Positions 31,559-39,183 of a DNA stretch of 39,183 nt are shown in pieces. Numbering within the stretch: the first letter of the stretch is position 1; the number at the start of each line of letters is the position of its first letter. This DNA comes from JANLTP01 sp031363055 (GTDB taxonomy: Bacteria; Pseudomonadota; Gammaproteobacteria; Burkholderiales; Burkholderiaceae_E). Location: contig JANLTP010000098.1 in NCBI GenBank assembly GCA_031363055.1, positions 1-39,183 on the forward strand. The letters are read 5' to 3'. Made by a program: the position numbers and the translations under genes. Below the pieces are notes generated by a model. The model saw only the letters and a list, made by a program, of their open reading frames with translations. It was not told the DNA's origin and made no database searches.

Positions 31559-32974
31559 TTAAAGCGCTTCTTCCAAAGCGCGGCGCAGAGGTTCGGCAAA
31601 GCTGTAGCCCGCCGCGCCTGCCCATGCCAGCACAATGTCCTGATGCGATTTACCCATTCGCACCACGCGGTAACCGGTGGCGATGGTTGAGACCACCAGT
31701 TGATAGCAGTTAAAGATCTCGAAATACTTTAGACGCTTCGGATCCAAGGTAAAGCCGGACGCCTTCTCGTAGCGCTCGAAAAATTCTTCGCTTGGCAACA
31801 GCCCGCAAACCAGGAACGTCTTGCCGTCCTCGGCGAAGTGCCCGAATGGATAGGCTGCGGCCCAGGCCAAATCACGATGCCGATCGCCAAGACTGGCGCG
31901 CTCCCAGTCCAATACCGCGGTGATCTGCCCATCGGTCTCGTTGAACAGAAAATTGCCGCTACGGTAATCACCGTGCACCACACTGACGTCATCAAGAATG
32001 GGCAGATTGCGCTCGAGCCAATTGGCGGCAACCTCGACCAGTGGAATGTCTTCGCCGCGATCCTCCTCCCACACTCGCCGCGCCCGGTTCAATTGCCACA
32101 AATTTGTGTCACTTGATCCCACCGAAGGCTGATTAAAAGCCGACAGATTGGCGCCGGAATAATCGAAGCGGTGAATACCCGCCAGGGTGTCAACGAACTG
32201 TGGCGCGAGGCGGCGGCGCAGCTCGGGTCCGAAGTTTGTGCCGGTACCGGAGATCTGACCACCTTGCAGTGCCCTTGGCTTGGTGACCCCGGCCGCGAAC
32301 GCGTAGATAAGAGCAGGTTCGGGAAACCAGCGGCCGTGCTCATCGATCCAAAAGACCTCGGGTACCGGCAGCGTACCTGCAAACGCCTTGAGCATTTGGA
32401 ATTCGCGCAATCGGCTCGTCGAGTTCATGGATTCCGACGGCTCCATTCGAATCACCAGGCGGGTTGCAGAGCGGGTCTCTGGGCGGAGCGCAGATGGCGC
32501 GACGGACGATGCCGCGCTTTGACTGCGCGCGCCGCCAACGTCGCCGCCCAAGGTGGCGCCATGGGGCGATCCGTGGCAATGCAAGGTAAAGCCCATTTGA
32601 ATTTTCGAAGCGCCACCGGCCAGCCAACGCTGATCGGTAATTTCAAACGGACGATCCAGATGAGCACGCAGGAATTCGGTCAGGCAGGTGCTGATTTGAG
32701 TCAGGGTCAGTGTTTGAAACGGCGGACCACTGCGTCGCTGCATCTTGCGGGTCAGCATCGCATCGATTTCGCGTTCGGTTGGAAAACGCGTCCGCATTTG
32801 CTCGATAAAGGCGGGATCGGGTTGATTGCGCTGCGCTTCGCCAATGTCAAACGGGGCCAATGCATGGGCGCGCGCTTCGGCACAGGTAAGCGCATCGGTA
32901 TCGGTAAGGGCACCGGCACCGGCACCGGCACCGTCACCAGCATCGGCGTGAATGGGCGTGTATTTGTTCAACAT
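31559..32974 (-). CDS. APH-family phosphotransferase (LvaA/ACAD10-11-like acyl-CoA kinase candidate)
   Basis: This 471-residue protein has the APH kinase core: WLAGGASKIQMGFTLHCHG (nucleotide-binding strand), VVHGDYRSGNFLFNET (catalytic Asp, Asn), VLDWERASLGDRHRDLAWAA (metal Asp). Members near acyl-CoA dehydrogenases, such as LvaA and the kinase part of ACAD10/11, phosphorylate 4-hydroxyacyl-CoA, and this gene lies in such a setting. The N-terminal 45 residues are unusual: GDGAGAGAGALTDTDALTCA comes from a hexanucleotide array. The family core normally begins near the PFQTLTLTQISTCLTEFLRA segment, so this tail is an added, variable part. The substrate is inferred from neighbours. Confidence 0.8.
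   Translation of the reverse strand: MLNKYTPIHADAGDGAGAGAGALTDTDALTCAEARAHALAPFDIGEAQRNQPDPAFIEQMRTRFPTEREIDAMLTRKMQRRSGPPFQTLTLTQISTCLTEFLRAHLDRPFEITDQRWLAGGASKIQMGFTLHCHGSPHGATLGGDVGGARSQSAASSVAPSALRPETRSATRLVIRMEPSESMNSTSRLREFQMLKAFAGTLPVPEVFWIDEHGRWFPEPALIYAFAAGVTKPRALQGGQISGTGTNFGPELRRRLAPQFVDTLAGIHRFDYSGANLSAFNQPSVGSSDTNLWQLNRARRVWEEDRGEDIPLVEVAANWLERNLPILDDVSVVHGDYRSGNFLFNETDGQITAVLDWERASLGDRHRDLAWAAAYPFGHFAEDGKTFLVCGLLPSEEFFERYEKASGFTLDPKRLKYFEIFNCYQLVVSTIATGYRVVRMGKSHQDIVLAWAGAAGYSFAEPLRRALEEAL
32893..32946. repeat. Hexanucleotide array CACCGG-type, nine units
   Basis: The plus strand reads CATCGG, TATCGG, TAAGGG, three perfect CACCGG, CACCGT, CACCAG, CATCGG. On the coding strand it gives Gly/Ala/Asp/Thr pairs in the N-terminal tail of the phosphotransferase. 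All units are frame-preserving. It is the third hexamer array of the window. Confidence 0.85.
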
Positions 32975-33052
32975 CTTTCCCGGGCAATAATTGAATCCGC
33001 TGTCGATTGTATGCTAGCGTATCACTTATCCGTCCACCGGGCCAAACCCCTC

Positions 33053-33745
33053 ATGAAGCAGCTTTTACTGATTCGACACGGCCTGCCTCACGAAGGGTAT
33101 CCGACTCGCCCGAACGATCCGCCGCTGCATCAAGACGGTCATCGACAAGCCGAACGCCTGGCCAAGGTGCTGGTTGGCGAGCGCATTGATCGCATCGTCT
33201 GCAGCCCGCAGCAGCGTGCCAAGGACACTGCTGCGCCGCTGGTGGCGCTGACCGGTTTGCCGCTTGAAGTCTATGACGGTCTGGCTGAAATTGATCGCTT
33301 GACCGGCCGCTATCGTTCGGCCGAGACCATCCGTGCCGAAGGTCCGGATCGCTGGGCCGAGTTTGTGGCGTCGCCGGCTAAATTCATGGGCCTCGATCCG
33401 ATGGTCTATCGCGACGCCGTGGTGGCGACCCTGTGCGATATCGTGCACGACCCGCGCGGCAGTCGGGTCGCTGTTTTCAGTCATGGCATGACGATCAAGA
33501 CGATGATCTGCGCGGTCCTGGGTCTTAACGACAATGGTTTTTCGCTGTTTTCAACCGGGCATTGCTCGGTGAGCCGATTGCTCAGCGTTGATCCGCCTCT
33601 AGATCTGCCTGACGCGCCGCCCGACCGCGCACCGCGCATTGCGCAATCAGACCTCGCTGCGCCACAGACTCCTCGGGCGGCGCCTCGAATGAAAATCGAA
33701 AGTATCAACGAATCCCTGATTGGAAGCCGCGATGATCAGCGCTAG
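33053..33745 (+). CDS. Histidine phosphatase superfamily protein
   Basis: The protein has 230 residues from the ATG at 33053. LLIRHGLPHEGYPTRPNDPP carries the catalytic RHG (Arg8, His9, Gly10), VCSPQQRAKDTAAPL the second Arg and VAVFSHGMTIKTMICAVLG the late His. The middle has an insert relative to the short family members. The last 40 residues (LPDAPPDRAPRIAQSDLAAP) are proline-rich and probably disordered. It could remove a phosphate from a metabolite, including a phospho-acyl-CoA intermediate of the neighbouring kinase, but this is speculative. It overlaps the next gene by 14 bases. Confidence 0.83.
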   Translation: MKQLLLIRHGLPHEGYPTRPNDPPLHQDGHRQAERLAKVLVGERIDRIVCSPQQRAKDTAAPLVALTGLPLEVYDGLAEIDRLTGRYRSAETIRAEGPDRWAEFVASPAKFMGLDPMVYRDAVVATLCDIVHDPRGSRVAVFSHGMTIKTMICAVLGLNDNGFSLFSTGHCSVSRLLSVDPPLDLPDAPPDRAPRIAQSDLAAPQTPRAAPRMKIESINESLIGSRDDQR

Positions 33746-34736
33746 CGATCTCGAATACCATACGCCGGCGAATGCCAATCATGAATGGGCCGAAACTTAT
33801 TTTCTGCCGATTCCGCTGCCGCACGAGCACTTGTTTGTACAGGTCTATGTCGTGGTTCGGCCGACGGTCGGCGTCATGACCAATGACATCGTGGTCTACA
33901 GCGCACTCGCCGACAACCGCTTCGAGATGTCCTATCTCGATATCTATCAGCATCTGCCAGCGCCCAAACGCTTCTCCGATATCGATTCGCCGAGCGGCCT
34001 GAAGATCAAGGCTGTCAACCCGCCGAAGGACTATCGGATCGACTATGTCGGCTACGACGACACCGAACTGCACGTCGATTGGAAGGGCATCATGGAGCCG
34101 TGGGATATGCACGACGCTAGCCACAGTCCGCAGACTTACGCGACCGACGCCGAGCGGCTGGCGAACACCTCCATGGGTTCGGGTTATCGTGGCCACTTCG
34201 ATATGCACGGCCGGATTACCGGCACCTTGACGCTGCGCGGCAAGCACTATGCGGTCGATGCGATCGATCGGATGGACCACAGTTGGGGCGAGCGCAACGA
34301 GATGTCGGTGCCCAGCATGAACTCGATTTCGATCACGATTGGCGAGCACTTCGCGCTGCGCCTGCTGGCTAAGCTCGACGTCAATGCGCCGACCGCGACC
34401 GCGCAAAAATTCGCGCATGGTTACGTGTTGGACCATGGCAAGCTATTTCCCTTGACCGGTATGAAACTGCTTACCACCCGCGCCGGCAGCATCGTCACGG
34501 GCATGCTGCTTGAGGTCACCGATATCAGCGGCAGAACGTTCTCGCTACAGGGCTCAGCCGATGTCGGCGCGCCGTGGATGGCCTATGGCGGTTCGGTTTG
34601 CTGGAATTCGATGATGCGCTGGACCATGAACGGCCAGGTCGGGCACGGCATCGTCATGGAAAATTTATCGTTCCGCGATTTGCAGCGCAGCCGTGGGCGA
34701 ACCTGGGCCGATTTGCCGGCGACATTCAGCGGCTGA
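33732..34736 (+). CDS. DUF7064/DUF7065-like beta-barrel protein
   Basis: The protein has 334 residues from the ATG at 33732, which lies inside the end of the phosphatase gene. It starts EYHTPANANHEWAETYFLPI and contains GHFDMHGRITGTLTLRGKHY and DAIDRMDHSWGERNEMSVP. The pattern resembles lipocalin-like, CrtC/AttH-type proteins now filed as DUF7064. Such genes are common near acyl-CoA enzymes in degradative loci. No activity is established. No signal peptide is visible. Confidence 0.7.
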   Translation: MISASDLEYHTPANANHEWAETYFLPIPLPHEHLFVQVYVVVRPTVGVMTNDIVVYSALADNRFEMSYLDIYQHLPAPKRFSDIDSPSGLKIKAVNPPKDYRIDYVGYDDTELHVDWKGIMEPWDMHDASHSPQTYATDAERLANTSMGSGYRGHFDMHGRITGTLTLRGKHYAVDAIDRMDHSWGERNEMSVPSMNSISITIGEHFALRLLAKLDVNAPTATAQKFAHGYVLDHGKLFPLTGMKLLTTRAGSIVTGMLLEVTDISGRTFSLQGSADVGAPWMAYGGSVCWNSMMRWTMNGQVGHGIVMENLSFRDLQRSRGRTWADLPATFSG

Positions 34737-34741
34737 TTAAT

Positions 34742-35536
34742 TTATCGCGCCAAAGCGATCCGTCCGAACGGATGCGTACTGCTGACGCCGCCGTCGACCG
34801 CGAGCGCCTGGCCGTTCACATACGAGCCATCGTCGCTCGCAAGGAAGGCCACCGCTGCCGCGATTTCATGCGCCTGACCCGCGCGCTTGAGCGGATTGAC
34901 CTGGCCGATTTTGCCTTCGACGCCGCGCGCCCTTGCCTGGTCAAACATGAACCGCGTCATCTTGGTTTCGATCAGCCCCGGCAGAATGGCGTTGACCCGC
35001 ACACCGGTGCCGGACAGCGCGTTGGCGGCGCACTGCACCAGGTTGTTCAGCGCCGCTTTGCTGGCACTATAGGAAATCGCGCCGGCGTTAGCCCGCAGTG
35101 AAGCGATTGATGAGGTCACCAGAATCGAGCCACCACCATGGACACTCATGTACCGGCCGGCGTACTTGATTGCCAACATCGGCGCGATGACGTTGGCGCG
35201 CATAACCTCTTCCCATTCGGCGATGGTCTGTTCGAACAAGGGCGTGTTGTAGCCAGGTACACCGGCGTTCGCGAAAAATACCTCGAGTCCGCCAAACTCG
35301 GCGACGCAACGCTCGACGATTGACGCTACGTTGGTCTCGACGGTTACATCCGACATCAGGCTGATGGCTGTGCCGCCGTCGGCGCGAATCAGCGCCACCG
35401 TCTCGTCGATGTTGTCCTGCGATCGTCCGACCGCCAGCACTTGGGCACCCTCGGCCGCCAGGCGCTGCGCGCTGGCCCGGCCGATGCCACTACCTGCGCC
35501 GGTGACGACGGCGCGCTTGCCGCTCAATCGATGCAT
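34742..35536 (-). CDS. SDR family NAD(P)-dependent oxidoreductase
   Basis: This 264-residue classical short-chain dehydrogenase follows GGAGG. TGAGSGIG (residues 12-19) binds the cofactor, FANAG follows strand 4, the catalytic Ser lies in ILVTSSIASLRANAGAIS, and the Tyr and Lys in YSASKAAL. The end FLASDDGSYVNGQALAVDGG is typical. It converges on the DUF7064 gene with 5 bases between. In a 4-hydroxyacid pathway (LvaD position) it would oxidise a 3-hydroxyacyl intermediate; the substrate is inferred. Confidence 0.9.
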   Translation of the reverse strand: MHRLSGKRAVVTGAGSGIGRASAQRLAAEGAQVLAVGRSQDNIDETVALIRADGGTAISLMSDVTVETNVASIVERCVAEFGGLEVFFANAGVPGYNTPLFEQTIAEWEEVMRANVIAPMLAIKYAGRYMSVHGGGSILVTSSIASLRANAGAISYSASKAALNNLVQCAANALSGTGVRVNAILPGLIETKMTRFMFDQARARGVEGKIGQVNPLKRAGQAHEIAAAVAFLASDDGSYVNGQALAVDGGVSSTHPFGRIALAR

Positions 35537-35568
35537 GGTTTATTACCTCCAGGGTTCACTGATCGCGG

Positions 35569-37203
35569 TCACACCTTGGCCTGCCCAAGCAGCTCTTGCA
35601 GCTTGAACTTTTGCACCTTGCCACTGGCGGTACGCGGCAAGTCGTCAACGATCTCGACGCGCTCGGGCCAATACTGTTTGGCGACTTTGCACTGCGCCAT
35701 ATAGGCCTGCAGCGCGAGCAGATCGAGCGTCTGCCCAGGCCGCAAGGCAAGAAAGGCGCAGCCGCGCTCACCGAGCCGCTCGTCGGGGTAACCGACCATC
35801 GCCGCGGCCATGACGGCAGGATGTTTGTAAAGCAGATTCTCGATCTCGGCCACCGGAATATTCTCGCCGCCACGAATGATCACGTCCTTGGTGCGGCCAG
35901 TGATTCGGATATAGCCTTCGTAGTCCATGCGCGCCAGATCGCCGGTATCAAACCAGCCTTCATTGTCAAAGGCGGGCAGGTCGGCGCGTTTGAAGTAGCC
36001 GCGAAACATCTGCGCACCGCGAACCAACAGCCGGCCAGCCTCGCCCGCAGCAAGCGGCTGGCCATCCTGGTCAACCACCCGAACATCAACGCCATCCAGT
36101 GGACGGCCATCGGAACTGGCCGATTTGTCGGCGGCGCGGGTTGGTTCGGTCAAGGTGCTTGACAGCGATTCGGTCATGCCCCACAACGAACAGACCGTCA
36201 GCGCCAGCTCTTTGCGCGCGCGCTCAATCAGCACCGGCGGAATTGGCGCGCCACCGCATAGAAACAGCCGCAGCTTCGATGGCCGTGGCATACCGGCGGC
36301 GACCGCCTCGCAAATGTCGAGCAGAAAAGGCGTCGACGCAGCCAAGTAGGTCACACCTTCATGGGCCATCAACTCGACACCACGCTTCGAGTCCCAAACG
36401 TCTTGCAGAATCATGGTGCTACCCAGTCGGATCGACTGCATCATGATTGCAGCGTAGCCGGTCATATGACCGAGCGGTGTTGCCCCCAAGAGAACGTCAT
36501 CGTCACGCAAACCGAACCGCCCCGCCAATCCGTTCAGGCAGGCGATCAAGGTGTTCGAGCTGTGCATCACGCCCTTCGGAGACCCGGTGGTGCCTGAGGT
36601 GAACATCAGCACCGCGAGGTCGTCGGGTTGTTGGGCCGCCTTGCTGCGATCCGACTCGAACGGGACTACCGCGCTGCCGCCGAGCAGGCATTGCTCGAAA
36701 CTGTCGGGGCCGTCACCACCGACGACCATCACGCGTGCTAAATTGGGCAATGACGAGCGCAGGTTGCAAGCCATCGCGACATAGTCGAAACCACGAAACA
36801 CGCTCGGCACGATCAACAGTTTGGCCTCGCAAAAGCCCACCATGTAGCCAATTTCGCGCTCACGAAAAATCGGCATCAACGGGTTGACCACGGCGCCCAA
36901 ACGCATGCAGGCCAGCGAAATCACGACGAACTCCCACCAATTGGGCAACTGCGCCGACACAATGTCGGCGCGGCCAATACCGATCGCGCGCAGTGATCCC
37001 GCTGCGTGATCGACCATCGAGCCCAGTTCGCGGTAACTGATGCGGGTCAAGCCGTCGCGATCGGCGCGGTGGGCCACGATCGCGGTCTTCTCGGGGGTCC
37101 GTACAATGGCGTCGTGCAAGAACGGATCAATGGTTTGGTCGGCCCAAAAGCCGGCAGCGCGAAAGGCTGCCTCGCGCTTGGCAATGTTAGATTCATCAAT
37201 CAA
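35569..37203 (-). CDS. Acyl-CoA synthetase (AMP-dependent ligase)
   Basis: The protein has 544 residues with a TTG start at 37203 that lies in the end of the dehydrogenase gene (8-base overlap). The AMP-binding loop is MFTSGTTGSPKGVMHSS, followed by SLWGMTESLSSTLTEPT, GWFDTGDLARMDYEGYI and GRTKDVIIRGGENIPVAEIE. The C-terminal Lys is in PRTASGKVQKFKLQE. It activates a carboxylic acid to the CoA thioester and is likely the entry step of the local pathway (LvaE-like position). The SDR gene follows 32 bases downstream. Confidence 0.9.
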   Translation of the reverse strand: MIDESNIAKREAAFRAAGFWADQTIDPFLHDAIVRTPEKTAIVAHRADRDGLTRISYRELGSMVDHAAGSLRAIGIGRADIVSAQLPNWWEFVVISLACMRLGAVVNPLMPIFREREIGYMVGFCEAKLLIVPSVFRGFDYVAMACNLRSSLPNLARVMVVGGDGPDSFEQCLLGGSAVVPFESDRSKAAQQPDDLAVLMFTSGTTGSPKGVMHSSNTLIACLNGLAGRFGLRDDDVLLGATPLGHMTGYAAIMMQSIRLGSTMILQDVWDSKRGVELMAHEGVTYLAASTPFLLDICEAVAAGMPRPSKLRLFLCGGAPIPPVLIERARKELALTVCSLWGMTESLSSTLTEPTRAADKSASSDGRPLDGVDVRVVDQDGQPLAAGEAGRLLVRGAQMFRGYFKRADLPAFDNEGWFDTGDLARMDYEGYIRITGRTKDVIIRGGENIPVAEIENLLYKHPAVMAAAMVGYPDERLGERGCAFLALRPGQTLDLLALQAYMAQCKVAKQYWPERVEIVDDLPRTASGKVQKFKLQELLGQAKV

Positions 37204-38221
37204 CGGTAATCACCACTTTGCCGAATTGGTCACTGCGAGCCAGCCGATCGAACGCGGCGTGTATCTCGATCAGCGGATAAGTGCGATCGATAATGGGCTT
37301 GAAGCCGCCACGCTGGTAAACACCGATCAGCTCGCGAAACTCCTCCAGACTGCCGCCAGTCGAGCCATAGATTTCAAGTTGCCGAATAAACAAGCGTTGA
37401 ATGTCAGCCGATGGATTTGAGCCAGCCGTGGCGCCGCAGGTCACGATACGACCGCCGCGTCGCAATGACCGCAAGGACTCACCCCAACTGTCGCCGCCCA
37501 CGGTTTCAAGCACCATGTCAACGCCGTCACCGTCGGTCAACTCCAACACTCGCTTGGCTACCGGCTCGGTTCGATAGTTGATTCCGGCGAACGCGCCGAG
37601 CGCAGCGGCACGGGCCAACTTTTCATCGCTCGACGAAGTCACGATGACCCTGGCACCGGCGTAAAGTGCCAACAGCAAGCCAGCCACTGCAACCCCACCG
37701 CCGATGCCGGGGATCAACACGCATTCTCCGGGGCGCAGCGCGCGCTTTCCGAACAACATGCGCCAAGCGGTGTTGTAGGTGCTCATCAAGGTCGACGCTT
37801 CGACCAAATTGGTTCCTGGAGGCAAGGGTATGAAACACTTGGATGGCATCGCCACATATTCGGCGAAGCTGCCATGTCGATGTTCACCTATGATCTGCGC
37901 TCGTATGCACAACGGCTGATCGCCAGCGACGCAGTATCGGCATACGCCGCAAAAACCGACCGTGTACAAAACTGCCAGACCGCCCACCACCAAGCCGCTA
38001 TCGGGGTCGGCCTCGACGATCTCGCCGGCCGCTTCGACGCCGAGCACCTGCGGCAGGGTGTGGGTGATGCCGACGCCAACGTCGCGCATATACAGGTCGA
38101 CCCGGTTCAGCGATGCGGCGCGCACGCGCAGAATCGATTCGCCCGGCTGCCGTATCGGCCGTGGAAAATCACGCAGTTGAAATCCACCCGGTCCGCGATT
38201 CTCAAGTACGGCCGCTCTCAC
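37196..38221 (-). CDS. Zinc-type medium-chain alcohol dehydrogenase (MDR)
   Basis: The protein has 341 residues; the start is GTG at 38221 with GAGGAG eight to nine bases upstream. The structural zinc Cys are in FCGVCRYCVAGDQPLC, the nucleotide fold in LIPGIGGGVAVAGLLLALYA and TSSSDEKLARAAALGA. The usual catalytic Cys/His pair near residue 40 is not evident: LNRVDLYMRDVG is more like quinone-oxidoreductase members. It may therefore act as a reductase of enones or aldehydes. It leads a three-gene operon with the ligase and SDR genes. Confidence 0.85.
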   Translation of the reverse strand: MRAAVLENRGPGGFQLRDFPRPIRQPGESILRVRAASLNRVDLYMRDVGVGITHTLPQVLGVEAAGEIVEADPDSGLVVGGLAVLYTVGFCGVCRYCVAGDQPLCIRAQIIGEHRHGSFAEYVAMPSKCFIPLPPGTNLVEASTLMSTYNTAWRMLFGKRALRPGECVLIPGIGGGVAVAGLLLALYAGARVIVTSSSDEKLARAAALGAFAGINYRTEPVAKRVLELTDGDGVDMVLETVGGDSWGESLRSLRRGGRIVTCGATAGSNPSADIQRLFIRQLEIYGSTGGSLEEFRELIGVYQRGGFKPIIDRTYPLIEIHAAFDRLARSDQFGKVVITVD

Positions 38222-38277
38222 TGGTGTTCTCCTCGCTGGCTATTTTTGTACATCTCCGAGCGGCATACTATCTGATC

Positions 38278-38291
38278 GTGCGCTGGCGCAC
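38278..38291. promoter_or_regulatory. GTGCGC/GCGCAC inverted repeat in a divergent promoter region
   Basis: GTGCGC and GCGCAC are separated by two bases, in the 126-base gap between the MDR operon and the acyl-CoA dehydrogenase. A -10-like TATACT lies just downstream on the plus strand. It may bind a shared regulator; no regulator gene is next to it. Confidence 0.35.
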
Positions 38292-38347
38292 CATAAGCAT
38301 GTGTATACTTGTTTTGAAGCTGTGCATTCAAGAGCCAGGGAGTACAA

Positions 38348-39183
38348 GTGGATTTCCAACTACCCGCCGACATCAGCGCCAAGCTTGCGGAACTCGACGC
38401 GTTTATCGACTCGACGATTGAACCGCTCGAGCGCGAGAACCGGCAGTTTTTCGACCATCGGCGCGAGAACGCGCGAACGAATTGGGACAACGATGGTTTT
38501 CCGCGTGATGAGTGGCACGCGCTGCTCGGCCAGATGGAGCAGTTGGCCGACAAAGCCGGCCATTTGCGTCTGGGCCTGCCGCGGGAGTGTGGTGGTCAGG
38601 CGGCCTCGAACTTGATGATTGCTGCCGTTCGTGAGCATCTGGCCGCCCGCGGCCTGGGTCTGCACAACGACCTGCAAGACGAATCGTCGATTGTCGGCAA
38701 CTACCCGCTGATTCCCATTCTCAATGCCTACGGCACACCTGAACAAAAGCGCTACATTGAAGGCATCATCAACCGTGACCGGCATCTGTGCTTTGGCCTG
38801 ACCGAACCCAACCACGGCAGCGATGCGACATGGTTGGAAACCACCGCAGTAAGGTCAGGTAACGACTGGGTCATCAACGGCACCAAGCGATTCAATAGTC
38901 AAATTCAGCGCGCGCACGCCGACCTGGTTTTTGCACGCACCTCGGGAAAACCCGGTGATGCGCTCGGCATTACCGCGTTCATCGTACCGACCGCTTCGCC
39001 AGGCTTGAAGATTCTCTACAACCACTGGACCTTTAACATGCCCAGCGACCACGCCGAAGTCGAGCTAAAGGACGTGGTGGTTCCCGACGGCGCCATTCTG
39101 TACGGCGAAGGTCAGGGCCTGACGGTGGTGCAGCGCTTCGTGCATGAAAACCGAATTCGCCAGGCGGCGGCCAGCGCCGGCGC
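38348..39183 (+). CDS. Acyl-CoA dehydrogenase, partial (window ends inside gene)
   Basis: The GTG at 38348 follows AGGGAG at good spacing. The 278 complete codons read FQLPADISAKLAELDAFIDS, then the FAD/substrate segment CFGLTEPNHGSDATWLETTA and WVINGTKRFNSQI, and later GEGQGLTVVQRFVHENRI. The protein is normal for a long-type acyl-CoA dehydrogenase up to the cut; the catalytic C-terminal region is outside. It is divergent from the MDR, ligase and SDR genes, and with the phosphotransferase it completes an LvaC-like gene set. Confidence 0.9.
   Translation, partial: MDFQLPADISAKLAELDAFIDSTIEPLERENRQFFDHRRENARTNWDNDGFPRDEWHALLGQMEQLADKAGHLRLGLPRECGGQAASNLMIAAVREHLAARGLGLHNDLQDESSIVGNYPLIPILNAYGTPEQKRYIEGIINRDRHLCFGLTEPNHGSDATWLETTAVRSGNDWVINGTKRFNSQIQRAHADLVFARTSGKPGDALGITAFIVPTASPGLKILYNHWTFNMPSDHAEVELKDVVVPDGAILYGEGQGLTVVQRFVHENRIRQAAASAG

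Noticed and set aside
31225..32946. Hexamer arrays as CRISPR or phase-variation on/off switches
   Set aside because: Units are six bases without spacers, and whole-unit changes keep the reading frame.

Overview
The window is about 39 kb of bacterial DNA. It has high GC by eye, dense protein genes and no rRNA or tRNA that I can see. TRAP transport, FadR-type GntR control, many acyl-CoA enzymes, an alternative oxidase, MFS carriers and an AlgI/AlgJ-like acylation pair suggest a free-living, heterotrophic proteobacterium, probably betaproteobacterial. That placement is inferred from gene content and style only.

Region 1 (1-11.0 kb) is accessory and decaying. It opens with the 3' end of an IS4/Tn5-type transposase. 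Then come a periplasmic DUF900-type hydrolase, a D-aminoacylase-like amidohydrolase and a class C beta-lactamase-like lipoprotein gene broken by a 4-bp duplication and an internal deletion. A toxin-antitoxin pair follows, in which the MntA-type nucleotidyltransferase carries a Phd-type N-terminal domain and is coupled to a HepT toxin. The pair abuts a 5'-truncated SMP-30/gluconolactonase gene. Further on are a GFA-family protein, a monooxygenase fragment colliding with a stop-interrupted secreted ORF, a TlpA-like redoxin, a quinone-reductase/UbiA fusion, an orphan WYL domain, a RidA protein and a chimera of dehydrogenase and cupin fragments.

Region 2 (11.0-24.7 kb) holds an alternative oxidase and then one coherent catabolic operon on the minus strand: amidohydrolase, 3-hydroxyisobutyrate-dehydrogenase-like enzyme, DctP, DctQ, DctM and PdxA2. 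It is divergent from a GntR/FCD regulator, with a 22-bp near-perfect palindrome between them. The layout resembles acid-sugar catabolic loci, but the DUF1537 kinase expected in them is absent here. An acyl-CoA dehydrogenase, two MFS carriers, a cupin and a DUF4143 ATPase preceded by a 15-bp perfect inverted repeat follow. A degenerate two-block repeat occurs near 11.9 kb and 21.8 kb.

Region 3 (24.7-30.9 kb) carries an IlvD/Edd sugar-acid dehydratase, an AlgI-like MBOAT acyltransferase with an AlgJ-like partner interrupted by one in-frame TAG, a TauD/TfdA dioxygenase and a DUF2007 protein with a zinc ribbon.

Region 4 (30.9-39.2 kb) looks like an acyl-CoA catabolic locus. It has an APH-type phosphotransferase plus a small partner, a histidine phosphatase, a DUF7064-like protein, an SDR, an acyl-CoA ligase, a zinc-type MDR dehydrogenase and an acyl-CoA dehydrogenase cut by the window end. 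The gene set parallels the LvaABCDE 4-hydroxyacid pathway. Hexanucleotide microsatellites lie inside both the phosphotransferase and the partner gene.
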